Origin: Triatoma infestans
Lineage: Eukaryota > Arthropoda > Insecta > Hemiptera > Reduviidae
Length of the DNA: 64,000 nucleotides
Direction of reading: 5' to 3'
Assembly (NCBI GenBank): GCA_011037195.1
Contig: JAAEAF010000124.1
Coordinates: 19,149-83,148 of the forward strand
The position numbers and the translations under genes are program-made. The notes beneath the pieces were generated by a model, which saw nothing but the letters and a program-made list of their open reading frames with translations, was not told where the DNA came from and did not search any database. Shown here piece by piece: positions 10,880 to 22,018 of this stretch; position 1 is the stretch's first letter; every line of letters begins with the position of its first letter.

Positions 10880-12106
10880 TAATTTTAAGACCTGACGATT
10901 TGAATACCATTTTAAAATTTGCAGTAGATTTTAAAAATTGTATCCTCCACACCATAGTGACATTCAGCTAATGGCTAATAAATTTACAAGATTATTTTTT
11001 CAAATCAGTATATACAAAATCTGTTTACTACGCATACTTCTCTTCGAGGGTATTCAAGTTACCCTTGGAAAATATTTGACCCTAGATATTTATCCAAATT
11101 AGGCAATTTTTTTTTAATTTAAGGCGCGACATCTATGGTCAATGGGCCTTTTTTTTTAAATATTGATTGATTATTAATGCGCATAACAGGGTCAACAAGA
11201 TTTTTAGTATTCTTTTCACCTTTTAAAATCAACTATTTTTTCGAATTAGAATTTTTGTATATTGGATTTCGAAAAAATATATATACACAGAAGGAATCAT
11301 TATTTTCGTAATGCTTTCCTAATATTGATTTCTCTTTGATTTTGTTAAAACACAGTGCAAACAAGAAACTTAAAATACCGGCAAAAAAGAAAAGTATAAA
11401 GAAGAAAGGCGGGATTTTTTTATTCTAATTTATCAGTTTTTTGCTAGAGCTATTAAGTACTCAGCACAAATTACCTGTGAACTATTTATACAACGTATCC
11501 TACGAAATTTAGTCTTTAAATAGTTTTTGTAATTTTATTAGACAATCTGTAGAATAAAACAGTTCTTTATGTTCCCTACCATTACAATTCTTTTAATTCC
11601 TGACCATAAATACTGAACCATACTGAACTTTAAGGAAGCATATCTATTAATTTTATGGTGTCTGATTTCTTTGTTTCCAAGAAAGAAGGAAATTGCAAAA
11701 TTGTTAGTTTATAATTGTCTTATAAATAAGAGGTAAAACTAGGGTAGTTAAATAATAGTTAATAACAAGTAATTAAACATTGCATAAGTTTCTTACTATA
11801 TTATAAATATATTGCTATAGAAAGTGAATTTACAAGTTGCTTAGAACTAAAAATGAATCATAATTATTTTGTTTAAATGTAGCTATTTCTGCAGCTTTTT
11901 TTTTATCTTATTACTTTATGCTTAATTTTAAGTGTAGCATTAGATCTTTAGGAGCTCATGTGTACTTTTAAAAAATTACTCTACTTTATCTATTTTAGAA
12001 TATGATTCTGGTATATTCGTGTGCATGATTCAAAGAAACATTGAAATATTTTATTAATATGGTCAACATAGATCATTGTCAAACTTAGGATTTTAATTAA
12101 AGCATA
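10880..12106. other. AT-rich spacer with a SINE tail scrap
   Basis: Mostly featureless. At 11121-11148 the sequence AAGGCGCGACATCTATGG plus TCAATGGGCC is the reverse complement of the SINE tail seen at about 36793-36824, so a minus-strand SINE 3' scrap remains. A short A/T-run follows. Confidence 0.5.
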
Positions 12107-12110
12107 GTAC

Positions 12111-12513
12111 TGTAGGGGTAGTGAACCCCACTACTCATCCACACTAGCGAGTGAACCCCCACCACGCATCAGAGAGAAAGAGCCCCTCTCGAGAGAGAAG
12201 AGAGGAGAGGCCAGTTGGATATATAAACGAGAGACGGAGTCAAAAAAGGGAATTCTGTTCACAGTCTTACACTTCAATTGTACATATCGTTTAGCCACGT
12301 CAGTCTGTCTGTTCAGTTCTTGTAGTGTAAAGTATACAGTCCTTGGCAGTCAGTCATATACATATATATCAATTATATATCTTATACCGATATTGAGGTG
12401 TTATTTATCTATCAACATCTACAACCAACATCTCCAGGGGCTCTTTCTCTCTGATGCGTGGTGGGGGTTCACTCGCTAGTGTGGATGAGTAGTGGGGGTT
12501 CACTACCCCTACA
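12111..12513 (+). mobile_element. 403-bp TG...CA element with 77-bp terminal inverted repeats (solo-LTR-like)
   Basis: The left arm 12111-12187 and the right arm 12436-12513 are inverted copies differing by a single C in a C-run. The element begins TGTAGGGGTAGTGAACC and ends CTACCCCTACA, flanked on both sides by GTAC (12107-12110, 12514-12517). A TATA box TATATAAA lies at 12220-12227, and GAGAGACGGAGTC, TTCAGTTCTTG and AGTC-rich sequence follow, as in LTR promoters. This supports a solo LTR with a 4-bp target duplication. GTAC is itself palindromic, so it may instead just extend the inverted repeat, in which case a MITE or foldback element is the alternative. Near identity of the arms suggests youth or maintained pairing. 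Confidence 0.65.
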
Positions 12514-12517
12514 GTAC

Positions 12518-12805
12518 TGTACAATACGATAAACAATGAGCACCTGTATACGGGTGATTGTAAAGCCAAGTCTATGCTGCTTGAGATCAGTTGTTGTTCC
12601 CTTTTGATTTGTAGCTTTCTGCTTGTAGATCGTGTAGAGATGCCTTTAAAATTTAGAAATATGTTGTCCGAAGGTTTATGTGGGTTAGCTAGAGTTTTGT
12701 GAATACGTCAAAACCCAAACAGTAGACCAGACTCCTGTGTGTTTGGTGTGATTTGTTCGCATTAGGTTGTTTTTGTTGTTAGCATAGAGTATAACTTGAA
12801 GAATC
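12518..12805. other. Spacer, no gene seen
   Basis: Ordinary AT-rich DNA between the LTR-like element and the SINE-like head. No repeat family recognised. Confidence 0.4.
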
Positions 12806-12900
12806 GCTCGACTGGCTTAGTGGTTAGAGCGCTGAATTGAAACGCGAAGAATCGAGGTTCGTGTCTAGGCAGCGCTGTCTTTAGATTTCTTCGCCTTTTC
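12806..12900 (+). mobile_element. tRNA-headed SINE remnant, variant subfamily
   Basis: The A-box-like TGGCTTAGTGGTTAG near 12813 is followed at normal distance by the B-box-like GAGGTTCGTGTCT near 12854, then GCTGTCTTTAGATTTCTTC, which is shared with the SINE copies at 36.6 and 46.7 kb. The central stretch (ATTGAAACGCGAAGAATC) differs from theirs, so this is another subfamily. The typical tail is not seen. Confidence 0.6.
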
Positions 12901-13179
12901 TATAAAACACTATCTTGGAAGCCGATAGTTTACTTAACAGATAAAAAAGATACCAGATTTGCAGTATTTGATCATCAGACTTTTCATCTATATTGTAAAG
13001 AGATATTATTGTACTAAGTTTCTTAGTTGTAAATTCATATTATAGGTACCTTGAAGTCTCTTAATGATCAATATATTTTGTTATTAAGATAAAAAAAGCA
13101 TGCTCTTGTTTGAAGAAAGATCACTCGACTTTTATAGAGATTTACAGCACCAAGACTCTCTCTTTCTCTCTAGAATTCC

Positions 13180-13350
13180 CTCTGACCTTTGAATGTACCA
13201 TTCAGTCTTCCACTCTTTTTGGCACATTGCGGTAGCAGTCTAAGGCTCACTTCTCGATGACTTCCTTCTGCTTCCATATGGTATGCCCCAACCATCTCCT
13301 TTAACTGCCAGTTCCCTCTTCTAATGCCTTTTGTTGTGCCAAATATAGGA
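13180..13350 (-). pseudogene. LINE C-terminal fragment (GHT...EVIEK type)
   Basis: On the minus strand a decayed frame reads LAQQKALEEGTGS, a stop, RRWLGHTIWKQKEVIEK, a stop, then ALDCYRN. This matches the tail layout common in arthropod LINE ORF2 proteins, where an RRW.W.GHT.R stretch is followed by IEK.ALDWNPQG. Only about 50 residues are recognisable and the copy is dead. It is a different family from the RTE-type piece near 4.9 kb. Confidence 0.6.
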
Positions 13351-14129
13351 GTTCATCTTTGTTTCTTTTTCTGGCTACTAAATATTTAGATCCACATTTT
13401 TATTTTTGATATGTTCATACAAAAAATATTAAAATGAAGAATAATTGTAATCCTTTACTTCCTAGTAGGATAGGATTTTCATTCTCATTATACATTAAGT
13501 ATAAAAATAATAACAGACAAAGAATAAAGTCAGTTCTTTGACGTTGAAACTCATTCTATAATACACTTAAATGATAGCTGTCATTAGCGTTAATTAACGC
13601 TTTAGAAATTATTACAAAGAACTCTATTCTTCTTTATTTCTGTTGTTTTATTATTTTTGTTATGTAGAAAGTAAACAATGTAATAATGGCCCCACCTTTA
13701 AAATACTTTCACAACTTGAAAACCTTTCGCTCCATCAACATATTCTCCTTTTACTTTGTATTATTACATGCATGTTTAAATTGACTTCTTCTCGTTCAGC
13801 TATATAAAATTATCATTGTTTTATAAAACAATGTAATAAATCAATTCTTTAAGATTCTTTATACGGGAAAATATATTATGTTGAGATGAACCACTATCTT
13901 AAGGCAGTTAAACTGCTGATTTATTATTACAGTGTCAACTTTAATTAGGTCCCAAAAAGTTTGTTCTGCTTACAAATTGTCCCAGATAGGTTGTGTCAGT
14001 TGAATGTTGTTATCTGAAATCTGTTATCTTTTGAATTAATGTTTTGTCTCAAATAATCTTTTATTTGTTTATTTATTTATTTTTAATTGGAGATGTTTGG
14101 ATCTTCAAGAATTTTGGCATTACATAATA
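13351..14129. other. AT-rich spacer, no gene seen
   Basis: No coding or mobile-element signal beyond simple A/T runs and a short ATTTATTTATTT tract near 14065. Confidence 0.5.
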
Positions 14130-14504
14130 AAAAAAATCTAATATTAAACACTCCTACGTCTTTCTCTTACTCAAATTAATACAATTTAATTATAAATTTT
14201 CTTTAAAATTGCGTTTACAATGTTAAGTTGAGCTGGCTGTAAAAAAAAGGTGATAGGGGTTATACGAGTATATTGCCTGGAGGACTTGTGTGGTCAAAAC
14301 CAATGAAACTTGTGCAGTTTAAATTTAAGCATCAATGGAAAAAATTATTGCTTTCGTTTTGGAGTAAATTCCAAAAAATCCAAAAACCTATTCTGTAAAG
14401 TTATACTTCCGGTTAATGGTTTTCTTCAAATTTGGAATTCTGGTAACGTTTCTAATGTTGTTAAAAACCATACACTATACTGAAGTGATACTTTAGAGGA
14501 AAGC
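14130..14504 (-). mobile_element. Family A2 element, 3' half, minus strand
   Basis: The right end appears as its complement at 14130-14175 (TCTTTCTCTTACTC preceded by a decayed hairpin). Then come the A2 module with ACTTCCGGTTAATGG near 14405 and the block ATACTGAAGTGATACTTTAG near 14476. The element stops where LINE sequence begins. Confidence 0.7.
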
Positions 14505-15075
14505 AATACTTGGTTCTTATATGAGGTTCAGGCTTTTTCTGGTCATAGCCACCCAGACAGTCTTAGCTTGTTTCAGTCCTGGAAGGGTTATCCAGGGCTA
14601 TGCTCTCTTTGCTTCTTCCACATTTCTGAGCTCTTCCAGGAGAGTCTCGACGCTTGTCCCTGGCTCTATAAAGGGGCCTTCTATAGCGCCATAACTTGCC
14701 AGGGTATCAGCTATCTCATTCACCTTCCACACAACATGCTCTGGCACCCACAATAGGGAACTCTATTGTTTCTGTGTAGGTCATTGAGTTGCCGAGGCAT
14801 TCCTCTACATTTTTAAGCTGATGACGTATGAGCTCAGGACTATAATGGCGGCCTGGCTATTGGATATGATTCTGATACTTCCTGTCGAGGTTAAACTAGA
14901 CGTGTTCTAATTGCATGAATTTCCACCTTGTAGGTGCTCGGAAAATTGCCCAGAGGCTCCAGATGTTTGGTCATTGGCCCAAACATCGGTGCTTCTCGAC
15001 CCATCCATATATCACACAATGGAAATTCTTTAATAACCAGACAGAGCGGATTCCCTGCTTCACTTTAGTGTGTAT
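14505..15075 (-). pseudogene. LINE RNase H-domain fragment
   Basis: The minus strand encodes a degraded RNase H domain of a Jockey/I-type non-LTR retrotransposon. In order: SLGNFPSTYKVEIHAI, SNSQAAIIVLSSY, then LLWVPEHVVWKVNEIADTLA (about 14690-14750) and SYGAIEGPFIEPGTSVE. The catalytic layout E, D/N, D is recognisable: VEIHAI keeps the glutamate, SNSQAA has Asn where Asp is usual, and NEIAD keeps the last Asp. The frame is disrupted. It directly abuts a family A2 fragment, so it probably inserted there. The region is GC-richer than its surroundings. Confidence 0.75.
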
Positions 15076-15400
15076 AGTCCTTATGTATGAAGCAAATAAT
15101 TGAAAAATGAAATGTCATAGCTCAAAAGTTGATATTTCGGGGGACCCGACTCGAAAATTCCAATCAAAATCTGTAAGAGCGAAATGACAGATTTTTTCCT
15201 CCCGTTGTTCAACAATCTCTCGAAAATGATTCCAGGATTTCTTTAAACTTGGTATACTTGTACTCAAATATATATGCGTTAGTTAGTTTCATTTGTTTGA
15301 AAATTTATGTTTGGTCATTTTTTGGGAGGAGCTATATCTTAGGTTTCCGTCTAAACTTTATTCCATTATAATTACTCCACCATCATCTATAAAATGTAAT
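15076..15400 (+). repeat. Degenerate family A module
   Basis: AGATTTTTTCCTCCCGTTGTT, then CTCGAAAATGATTCC, TTCTTTAAACTTGGTATAC and a TTTTTGGGAGGAG block match the family A order, at low identity. No ends are visible. Confidence 0.45.
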
Positions 15401-16370
15401 AAGGGCCACTGATATACATGCTAAAAATATTGTTGTTTGATAAGAGCTGCTTTGATACCTGTTAACCCCAGAACCTCCTGTACCCTGAACACTGTAAACT
15501 CCAGAATTTATATTTACGATGAAAAGATCATTTTTGAGAATGAAATATAGTATAAACATTTCTTCTAATTTAATTTTTGACATTGAGTGACTTTTTTTTT
15601 ATATAGAAAATAATTTAAACAAACACCTTTCGTTTAGAAGATAGATATAGACATGTGACTGTGTCACGAAAGGTGAAATTGCTGTTGTTCTAGTGGGAGG
15701 GGCTAGCGGCATACCTTTTACTTGTTGCTTTTGTTGACAATAGTCTGGTAATTTTTTTTTTGAGCATATAAAAAACAACACTTCAAAGCAAACATACTCT
15801 TTATAGATCGGTCATCCAAGTGAAATAACTTCCTAAAATGTTTTTCTTTCAGTGACCAGAGTTACAAGTGGCCCTTTGTAATTTAAATAATGAAAACAAT
15901 TAAATATTATAGCGTAAAATCGTTAATGTTATGTACTCGTATATATATGCCTTTTGCAAACATATATACATATATAGAAAAAATAACCTCGTCCAATAAC
16001 CTAGCCTTGGCTTCATTACCTCAGTTATATATTACTGTGTTCACCTTTTCAAACTCTGTCCATATGGTCACATTTTTCACATATCATTTTATTTATTTTC
16101 TGGCATCTACTATTTTGTTAAAAAATTAATATTATAAGAGAAGTATTAAATCATTATAGAACTAAGTATAAATATTACTCTACTTGGAGTTGTCTTAGTG
16201 TTTTCTAGTGACAGTTTTTAATAAAAAAAAAAGTAAATTCTTTTGGGTGAAAAATTCTTACAGGAGAAGTGAAAAAATACTCGCATATTTATTTCAAACT
16301 TTCTACACATTGTGATTTCCTGCAATTTTTAAGGAAGTATATTGAATGTATTCAATTAGATTACATTTTT
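15401..16370. other. AT-rich spacer, no gene seen
   Basis: Only chance-length open stretches. (TA)-rich patches near 15940-15975. Confidence 0.5.
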
Positions 16371-16760
16371 ACTTTTTCTTACTGCTATAAGAAAAAGTAT
16401 TACATAGCATCAAATTTTCAGTATCGAGTTTTCACCGGAAATACATGTTTTAAGGTCCCCGGAGTTCGAAAAAATGGTTTTTAGAAATTGGTCTCTTTGT
16501 GGGTGGGTGGTCAACATAACTCAAAAATAAAAAAAAATCGTAGAAAGTTCAAACTTCATATATCGTTTAAATGCTAACATGAGATCCGACAATAAGGTTT
16601 TGAACAAAATCGGTCAACCGGAAGTAACACTTTACCGGATGGGTTTTTCAATGTTTTGCGATTTCCTTGAAAATTGCTCCAACGATTTTCTTTATACTTG
16701 GAATATAAACTACACACATAAAGAGCTACAACTTTTCCCGGAAATTCCATATAAAAGGGT
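16371..16760 (+). mobile_element. Family A element, 5' half
   Basis: Left end ACTTTTTCTTACTGCTATAAG with the small hairpin. TTTTCAGTATCGAGTTTTCA, CGGAAATACATG and the GGTCCCCGGAGT box follow, then one module with AACCGGAAGTAACAC near 16616 and GAGCTACAACTTT. It ends where a family B fragment starts. Confidence 0.8.
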
Positions 16761-16820
16761 TTTGAATATGTGGATGGGTCCGCAATGCTGAATAACATTT
16801 GGTGTTTTATCCATCGTAAC
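16760..16820 (-). mobile_element. Family B fragment, minus strand
   Basis: The complement reads GATGGATAAAACACC, then TTATTCAGCATTGCGGACCC and ATCCACATATTCAAAA, the last third of family B. It joins family A directly at its 3' end side. Confidence 0.7.
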
Positions 16821-18727
16821 AAAATTTATTTTTAGAAATTGATTAGATATTTTTAGTTTTTTTTTTTTTTTTTTTTTAATATTCTCTCCACCACTTGATA
16901 ATTTGATTTTGTTGCTAAAATTTAAATTGAATTTATACATGATTACTTGCGTACTTGTAATTATTTAATCCTAACTCTGTTTTAGATAGCGATAGGGAAA
17001 ATAAGGTCACAAAAGTATAAATAAATATTTATTTTAAATATTTTAGTGAAGGCTTTTTTTTTTCTTAATACTATTAAGAAAGAGGTATGATAGAAATGTG
17101 AATAGATTTTCGAAACTGAGTTTTATATTTGGGAAATGTAATACATAAAAGTAAGTATCACTTTTAGATGAATCGTTTTACTGACAAAATTTTTGAGCAT
17201 TATGGAAAGGGCATCTTTAACCTTATTTCTCTCTAACTTGCGTTTTTAATGTATTATACGGTTGATACTTTATTAAGGAGCAATTAAATGTTTAGCAATA
17301 ATCTTAAATATGAAGAAAATTTCTTTAAAAGCTTAAGAGAAAGTTCGTTTATTTTGAAACCAAATTAGTATATTTATATGTCCTTGGAAATGCAATTTAT
17401 TTAAGTGTTTTATTGGTAATTCGATTGCTGTTTCTTGTTTTTTCCCCCCAAGGAAGATGTAAAAATTTGGTAAAAAAAAAAAAAGGTATGATATTGGCAA
17501 AACAGTAAAATAGTCTGCCGGATTACTATTCTAAAAAACAAAACTATGATGTTCAAAATACAACTATTTGATAGCATAATCAGTAGTTAGTTCATTAGTT
17601 ATTGTCCATGACCAACTTAGATTATATGACGAACGTATTTACTGTATAGGTTAAGTATTAACAATCACTTGAATTTTAAAAAGAAGAAAAACTAACGTGC
17701 TAGACAAACAGAACATACGCTTTATGTGTAACATAATGAACTAAAAGTGATTCCCAATTCTCACCATAATGTCTAGATGGTTAAGTATTATTTACTTTAC
17801 TTTTCAAAGCAACTTGAATTAAATACTGTTTAAATACATTTATAAATAAAGTTTCTCTGCTAAACATTGAACGAATTACTTTATTAGCTTCAACAAAACT
17901 TGTTACATTAGTTGTTGTTGATTAGATCTATCATTGATTTCTCTATATGTGAAATCTAACATCAGAAAGAAGTATATACTGAATAAATAGAACAGCAATG
18001 AATTTAACTGTGTACCTCTCTCACTCTGCTGAAATATAGAACCAAGTTTTCAGTCTAGAATTGTCTTTTGCTTTTATTATAAAATTAGAAGTTAATTAAT
18101 AATAATCAATACTATAATATATGTAATCATAAAATGAAAGAGGTTAGTCACCTGGCTATTCTACCTGCCTAAAACGTGAAATGTCATGGCGTTTTACCAA
18201 TGGTATTGTACACAATGGGTGCGCTGATTCTGTTTTAATCTTCTTAATATTTGTATTGACATCTAAAAATATTAATCAAGAAATCATTATTACATTGAGT
18301 TTGATATTGGTGATATTACAACGTTATTATAATCCTACCGATGTTAGTTTTTTTAATTTATAATTTTATTTCTTATTTTAAAAGATGTTTAGAAATAGAG
18401 ATTTATTTTTAGCTGTTAAGACAAGAACATTCAAGCTGCCTTATTTTGCTTAACCATATTCCTTTGAATTGACTATGATTTTTTTCTTAAGCATTATTTC
18501 TCTAATTAAAAAAAAACAATTCATAAAACAAAAAATAACTAAAAAAAAAAATAATAAATTAATCTTGATTTAATACTGAACATAACTGCAAACAAATGTG
18601 AGACTAATTATATAATCTTACCGTGACAATGGAAGATTGCTCTGTAGAATGTACAAGCAAGTTGTGTAGGTGTGTGCTGCAGTCAGTTTTTAATTTGCAT
18701 TTGTCTCCAAGAGAAATAAATATGTGA
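16821..18727. other. AT-rich spacer, no gene seen
   Basis: A T-run at 16857-16878, several shorter A and T runs, no repeat family recognised. Open stretches near 18181-18363 are chance-like and hydrophobic. Confidence 0.5.
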
Positions 18728-18874
18728 GATTTTATCCGTCGTAGCGTGCATATTTTTGATGTTGCTGACCGGTTTCGGATTTTCATCCATCGTTTGAGTA
18801 AGGTTTATCAAGTTCATGGAGAGAGTTCACTTCAACTTAATGTTTCTGTTACACATTACACTTGTTGATTGTAT
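18728..18874 (-). mobile_element. Family B element, minus strand, 3' truncated
   Basis: The complement gives ACAATCAACAAGTGTAATG, TAACAGAAACATTAAGTTG, then GGATGAAAATCCGAAACCGG and TCAGCAACATCAAAAATATG. The GCATTGCGGACCC end is missing. It is in inverted orientation to the copy at 19608. Confidence 0.75.
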
Positions 18875-18956
18875 GTGGGAAGTTATAAGATTATATTACT
18901 ATGTGTGTTTAATAACCAAAATGGAATGATTATAAACTATGATTAGACCTTTTTTT

Positions 18957-19015
18957 GCGTATCGACATCTGCGGTCATTAGCGCTCCTCAGTTAGTTTCC
19001 TTTCTCGAACCGAGG
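18957..19015 (-). mobile_element. SINE tail remnant, minus strand
   Basis: The complement CTGAGGAGCGCTAATGACCG, then CAGATGTCGATACGC, aligns with the end of the SINE at 46.7 kb (TTAATGACC ... GATGTTGATACGC). Confidence 0.6.
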
Positions 19016-19210
19016 CCACACGAGCCGGGATGGCACATGTTATCCTAGATGGCATCCACTCTGAAAACCTTGCCGAGCAAGGTAGTGTGGGGAACCACAG
19101 GTTGTCAAATATCTTTCCACATATCCTCTCTTAATTCATCGATCTAATCGACGAGAAGGAGTGTGGATGTTGTTTCGTGCCATCCCTTATCCTACTAGAA
19201 CTTTATTTAA
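19016..19210. other. GC-raised block, unassigned
   Basis: Clearly less AT-rich than its neighbours, directly joined to the SINE tail, with AAAACCTTGCCGAGCAAGG (a small hairpin CCTTGC/GCAAGG at about 19069-19082). Neither strand gives a continuous frame. Possibly an older repeat or LINE untranslated end. Confidence 0.35.
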
Positions 19211-19607
19211 CTATCAAATGTGCAAAACTAAGTGTGTCTTTTGCCCTATGTACTAAATTATAACGTGTTATTGACTTATTTCTTACTATATTTTACTTAT
19301 ATTAGTAGCTTCTGATTGTATGGTTTAATGTAAGGAGGCTATTTTACTATACAAAATATCTGGAGCGTGCAGTACTTTTAACAAATGTTCCTGCACACCA
19401 TAAATGAATTAATCCTAAAATGATCTAAACCTAATGGGGTTGAAATACTTTTATAAAATTTGTTTCTACACCTGTTAAAAACCTAAACCTAACATACATT
19501 CTAACATTATCGCTAATAAATGCGTTCATTCTCATAAATACATTCACTCTAATAAATACGTTGACGCATAAATTAGATTAGACATTATTATAAATATTTT
19601 ACAATCA

Positions 19608-19784
19608 ACAAGTGTAGTGCATAAAAGAAACATTAAGTTGAAGTCGACTCTCTACACGAAATTGATAATCATAATCTGACGGTGGATGAAAATCTGAAAC
19701 CGTTCAGGAACATCAAAAATATTTGCGTAGGATGGATAAAATCCCAGACACTATCCAGCATTGCGGATCCATTCACATAATTCA
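19608..19784 (+). mobile_element. Family B element, plus strand
   Basis: AAGTGTAGTGCATAAAAGAAACAT, AAGTTGAAGTCGACTCTCTA, GGTGGATGAAAATCTGAAACCG, then ATCCAGCATTGCGGATCCAT. It shares its upstream TACAATCAACAAGTGTA with the inverted copy ending at 18874, so the two share more than the core. Confidence 0.75.
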
Positions 19785-21175
19785 GAAATAAATATATATA
19801 AACCATAAAAGCGCATGTTGATTTACTGAAATTCGTGAGAATTCATTCATTCATTTATTTATATCTTCATTTCATTGTAAGTTTTAATTATTTTATTAGA
19901 CATAAATACTATAAATTGCATGGTTATTTAATTCATCGTAATTTTATCTTTTTTGACGTCACTTTTGTGACCGTCTGCATTGAGTGCAAGGAATAATATG
20001 ATTAAACTTTCGATAGGGATTTTGGGGGGAGGGAGTAAGGATCTTAACATTTATCTATTTATTTTAACTGTTTTTGATATAATCTATTGTGGTACTTACA
20101 ATAATTTCTATTTCTAAGATTATAAAAGCTGTAATAGGCTGTTTCCAATTCATTAGCACAAAAAATGGCAGCGGCAACTTTCCTTTACACGTTTACCGGA
20201 TTTATTATCCTCTTTTTTTTTTTATGGAGGTTTTCTGTGCTTAACAAAGTAATGCCCAACTAAACAACTAATGTCTATTATTTCAATGGAAGGTGTTGTA
20301 ATCAATGCATAACCTTAATAAAAGAAGAATATTTATCTATGCTATTGTCAGTATAAGAAACGAATTGAGCAACCAAACTATGTTCATTTATCCACTCCGG
20401 TTAAAGTGGAGTAGGTATTTTATTTAGATATATTTATTTATTTATTTATTTTTTTTGAGGGGGCAATATTTTAACTTAGCAACAGTGTTGTTACGATGTT
20501 ACAACTTAACGGTCATTTAGTGGTTAGCGGCGTGAAAAATCCACGCTTTCTTCATCACGTCCTTGGGACAAGGAGAAGGCTGAAAGTGGTTTCTCTTTAG
20601 TCAAATCACTGTTGTTCGTTTTCATAGTTACATTTCAGATGTCTTAAACTTGAAATTGGATTGGTTTGTTTACTTAAATAAAAAATTCTCTATTGTTTTT
20701 GTTACATTCTTGTGGACTCTTATACCTCTAGCACTTGACATTACTACATTCTTGGAAGCTTTTAATATTGTTTATTGATTACATTTCTTTTAAAAACTTC
20801 CGATTTTGATTAATTTTCTTTGCCATTCTGATATTTATAGATGTTCTAAAGACTTATTGAGTGAAAAAGATTAAATAAAAACAATTTAATTGCAATATAA
20901 TTGATATCTGCTATTATCTGGTAATGTATTTTTTATTATTTTTCAACGTGTTGCTGTAATCAGCTGATGCGATTAAAGCGTAAGAATTGTCAATAAACCT
21001 AATTTTTAAAAAATAATAAAAATAAAAAAAAGTGAAAGTAGGTGCTCCTTATTGCTAAACCGCATTCTTTACATACAAAGAAACATGAATTTATATTTAT
21101 TTATATTTTTTCACTCACTCATGGTGCATTCATTTACAAATTTGTAATGCTACGTACTTTAGTTATTTACTTATT
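19785..21175. other. AT-rich spacer, no gene seen
   Basis: Contains a small hairpin CCACTCCGGTTAAAGTGG at about 20394-20411 and a weak tRNA-A-box-like patch near 20511. Neither is enough for a call. Confidence 0.5.
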
Positions 21176-22018
21176 ACTTTCTCTTATTTCTAGTAAGAAG
21201 TATTGTAATAGGGTTAAATTTTCGATACCGAGTTATCACCGGAAATACACGTTTTGAGGTTCCCTGAGTCCAAAAAAAAAAAAAAAAATGGTTTTTAGCA
21301 AAAAAACCTGGTCTACGTGTGTGTGTGTCTGTGTGCGTTTGGGGCAGCATACCTCAAAAACGAAAAATCGCAGAATGTTTAAACTTAATAATTCGTTAAA
21401 ATGCTACCAGGAGACCTAAGAATAAGCTTTTCGTAAAAATCGTTCAACTGGAAGTGCCAATTTACTGAAGAGTTTTTCCAGTAATTTTTTTATTTTTTCG
21501 AAAATGGCTTCAACAATTTTTACATATTATACCGACTACAAATACCAATAGCTACTACAACTTTTATTTGAAACATTTCTCTGGAAAAATTCATTTAATG
21601 TGTTTTTTGTTTTTTTTTTGGTGAGTGCGGCGGGGTTATGTTTTCTAAAGTGCTATTTTAGTGTATTATATAATTCTATCATTTAAATAATATTAATTAG
21701 AATGAAATATATTGTCAAAATTTTGAGTTTGAAGAAAATTGGTTGACCGGAAGTGCGTTTTTACTTGAGTTATTTCAGTTTTTCTACGATTTTATCAAAT
21801 CGTAGGATTACATTAAATTTTGTTGTAATATCTATGAAAGCAGAGATCTGTCCACTTTTGTTGGGTACTTTTTCCCGAGAACGTGCATTTAAAGAAGTTT
21901 TGAGGGAGGGGGAGGGTATATTTTCTGAAACACGTCATTTTATTAAGTTTAGATACTCCAATTGATATAAAATTGAAGACAAGCGAACATTTAGTAAGTG
22001 TGAGTGTTTCACACGAGA
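21176..22018 (+). mobile_element. Family A1 element, full length (~843 bp)
   Basis: Left end ACTTTCTCTTATTTCTAGTAAG, TTTTCGATACCGAGTTATCA, an A-run, then a TG-rich tract near 21317. Modules carry GGAAGTGCC near 21451 and ACCGGAAGTGCG near 21738. Right end GTGTGAGTGTTTCACACGAGA followed by a T-run. The GGAGTAAGAGAAAG part is degraded to a GTAAG remnant. Useful as a reference copy. Confidence 0.85.

Noticed and set aside
12806..12900. Host tRNA gene near 12.8 kb
   Set aside because: The B box reads GGTTCGTGTC, weaker than the norm, no acceptor stem pairs, and the downstream TTTAGATTTCTTC is shared with the SINE body.
20511..20580. Possible SINE or tRNA head (TTTAGTGGTTAGCG then CCACGC hairpin)
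   Set aside because: No B box at the right distance and no SINE body or tail; too weak to call.
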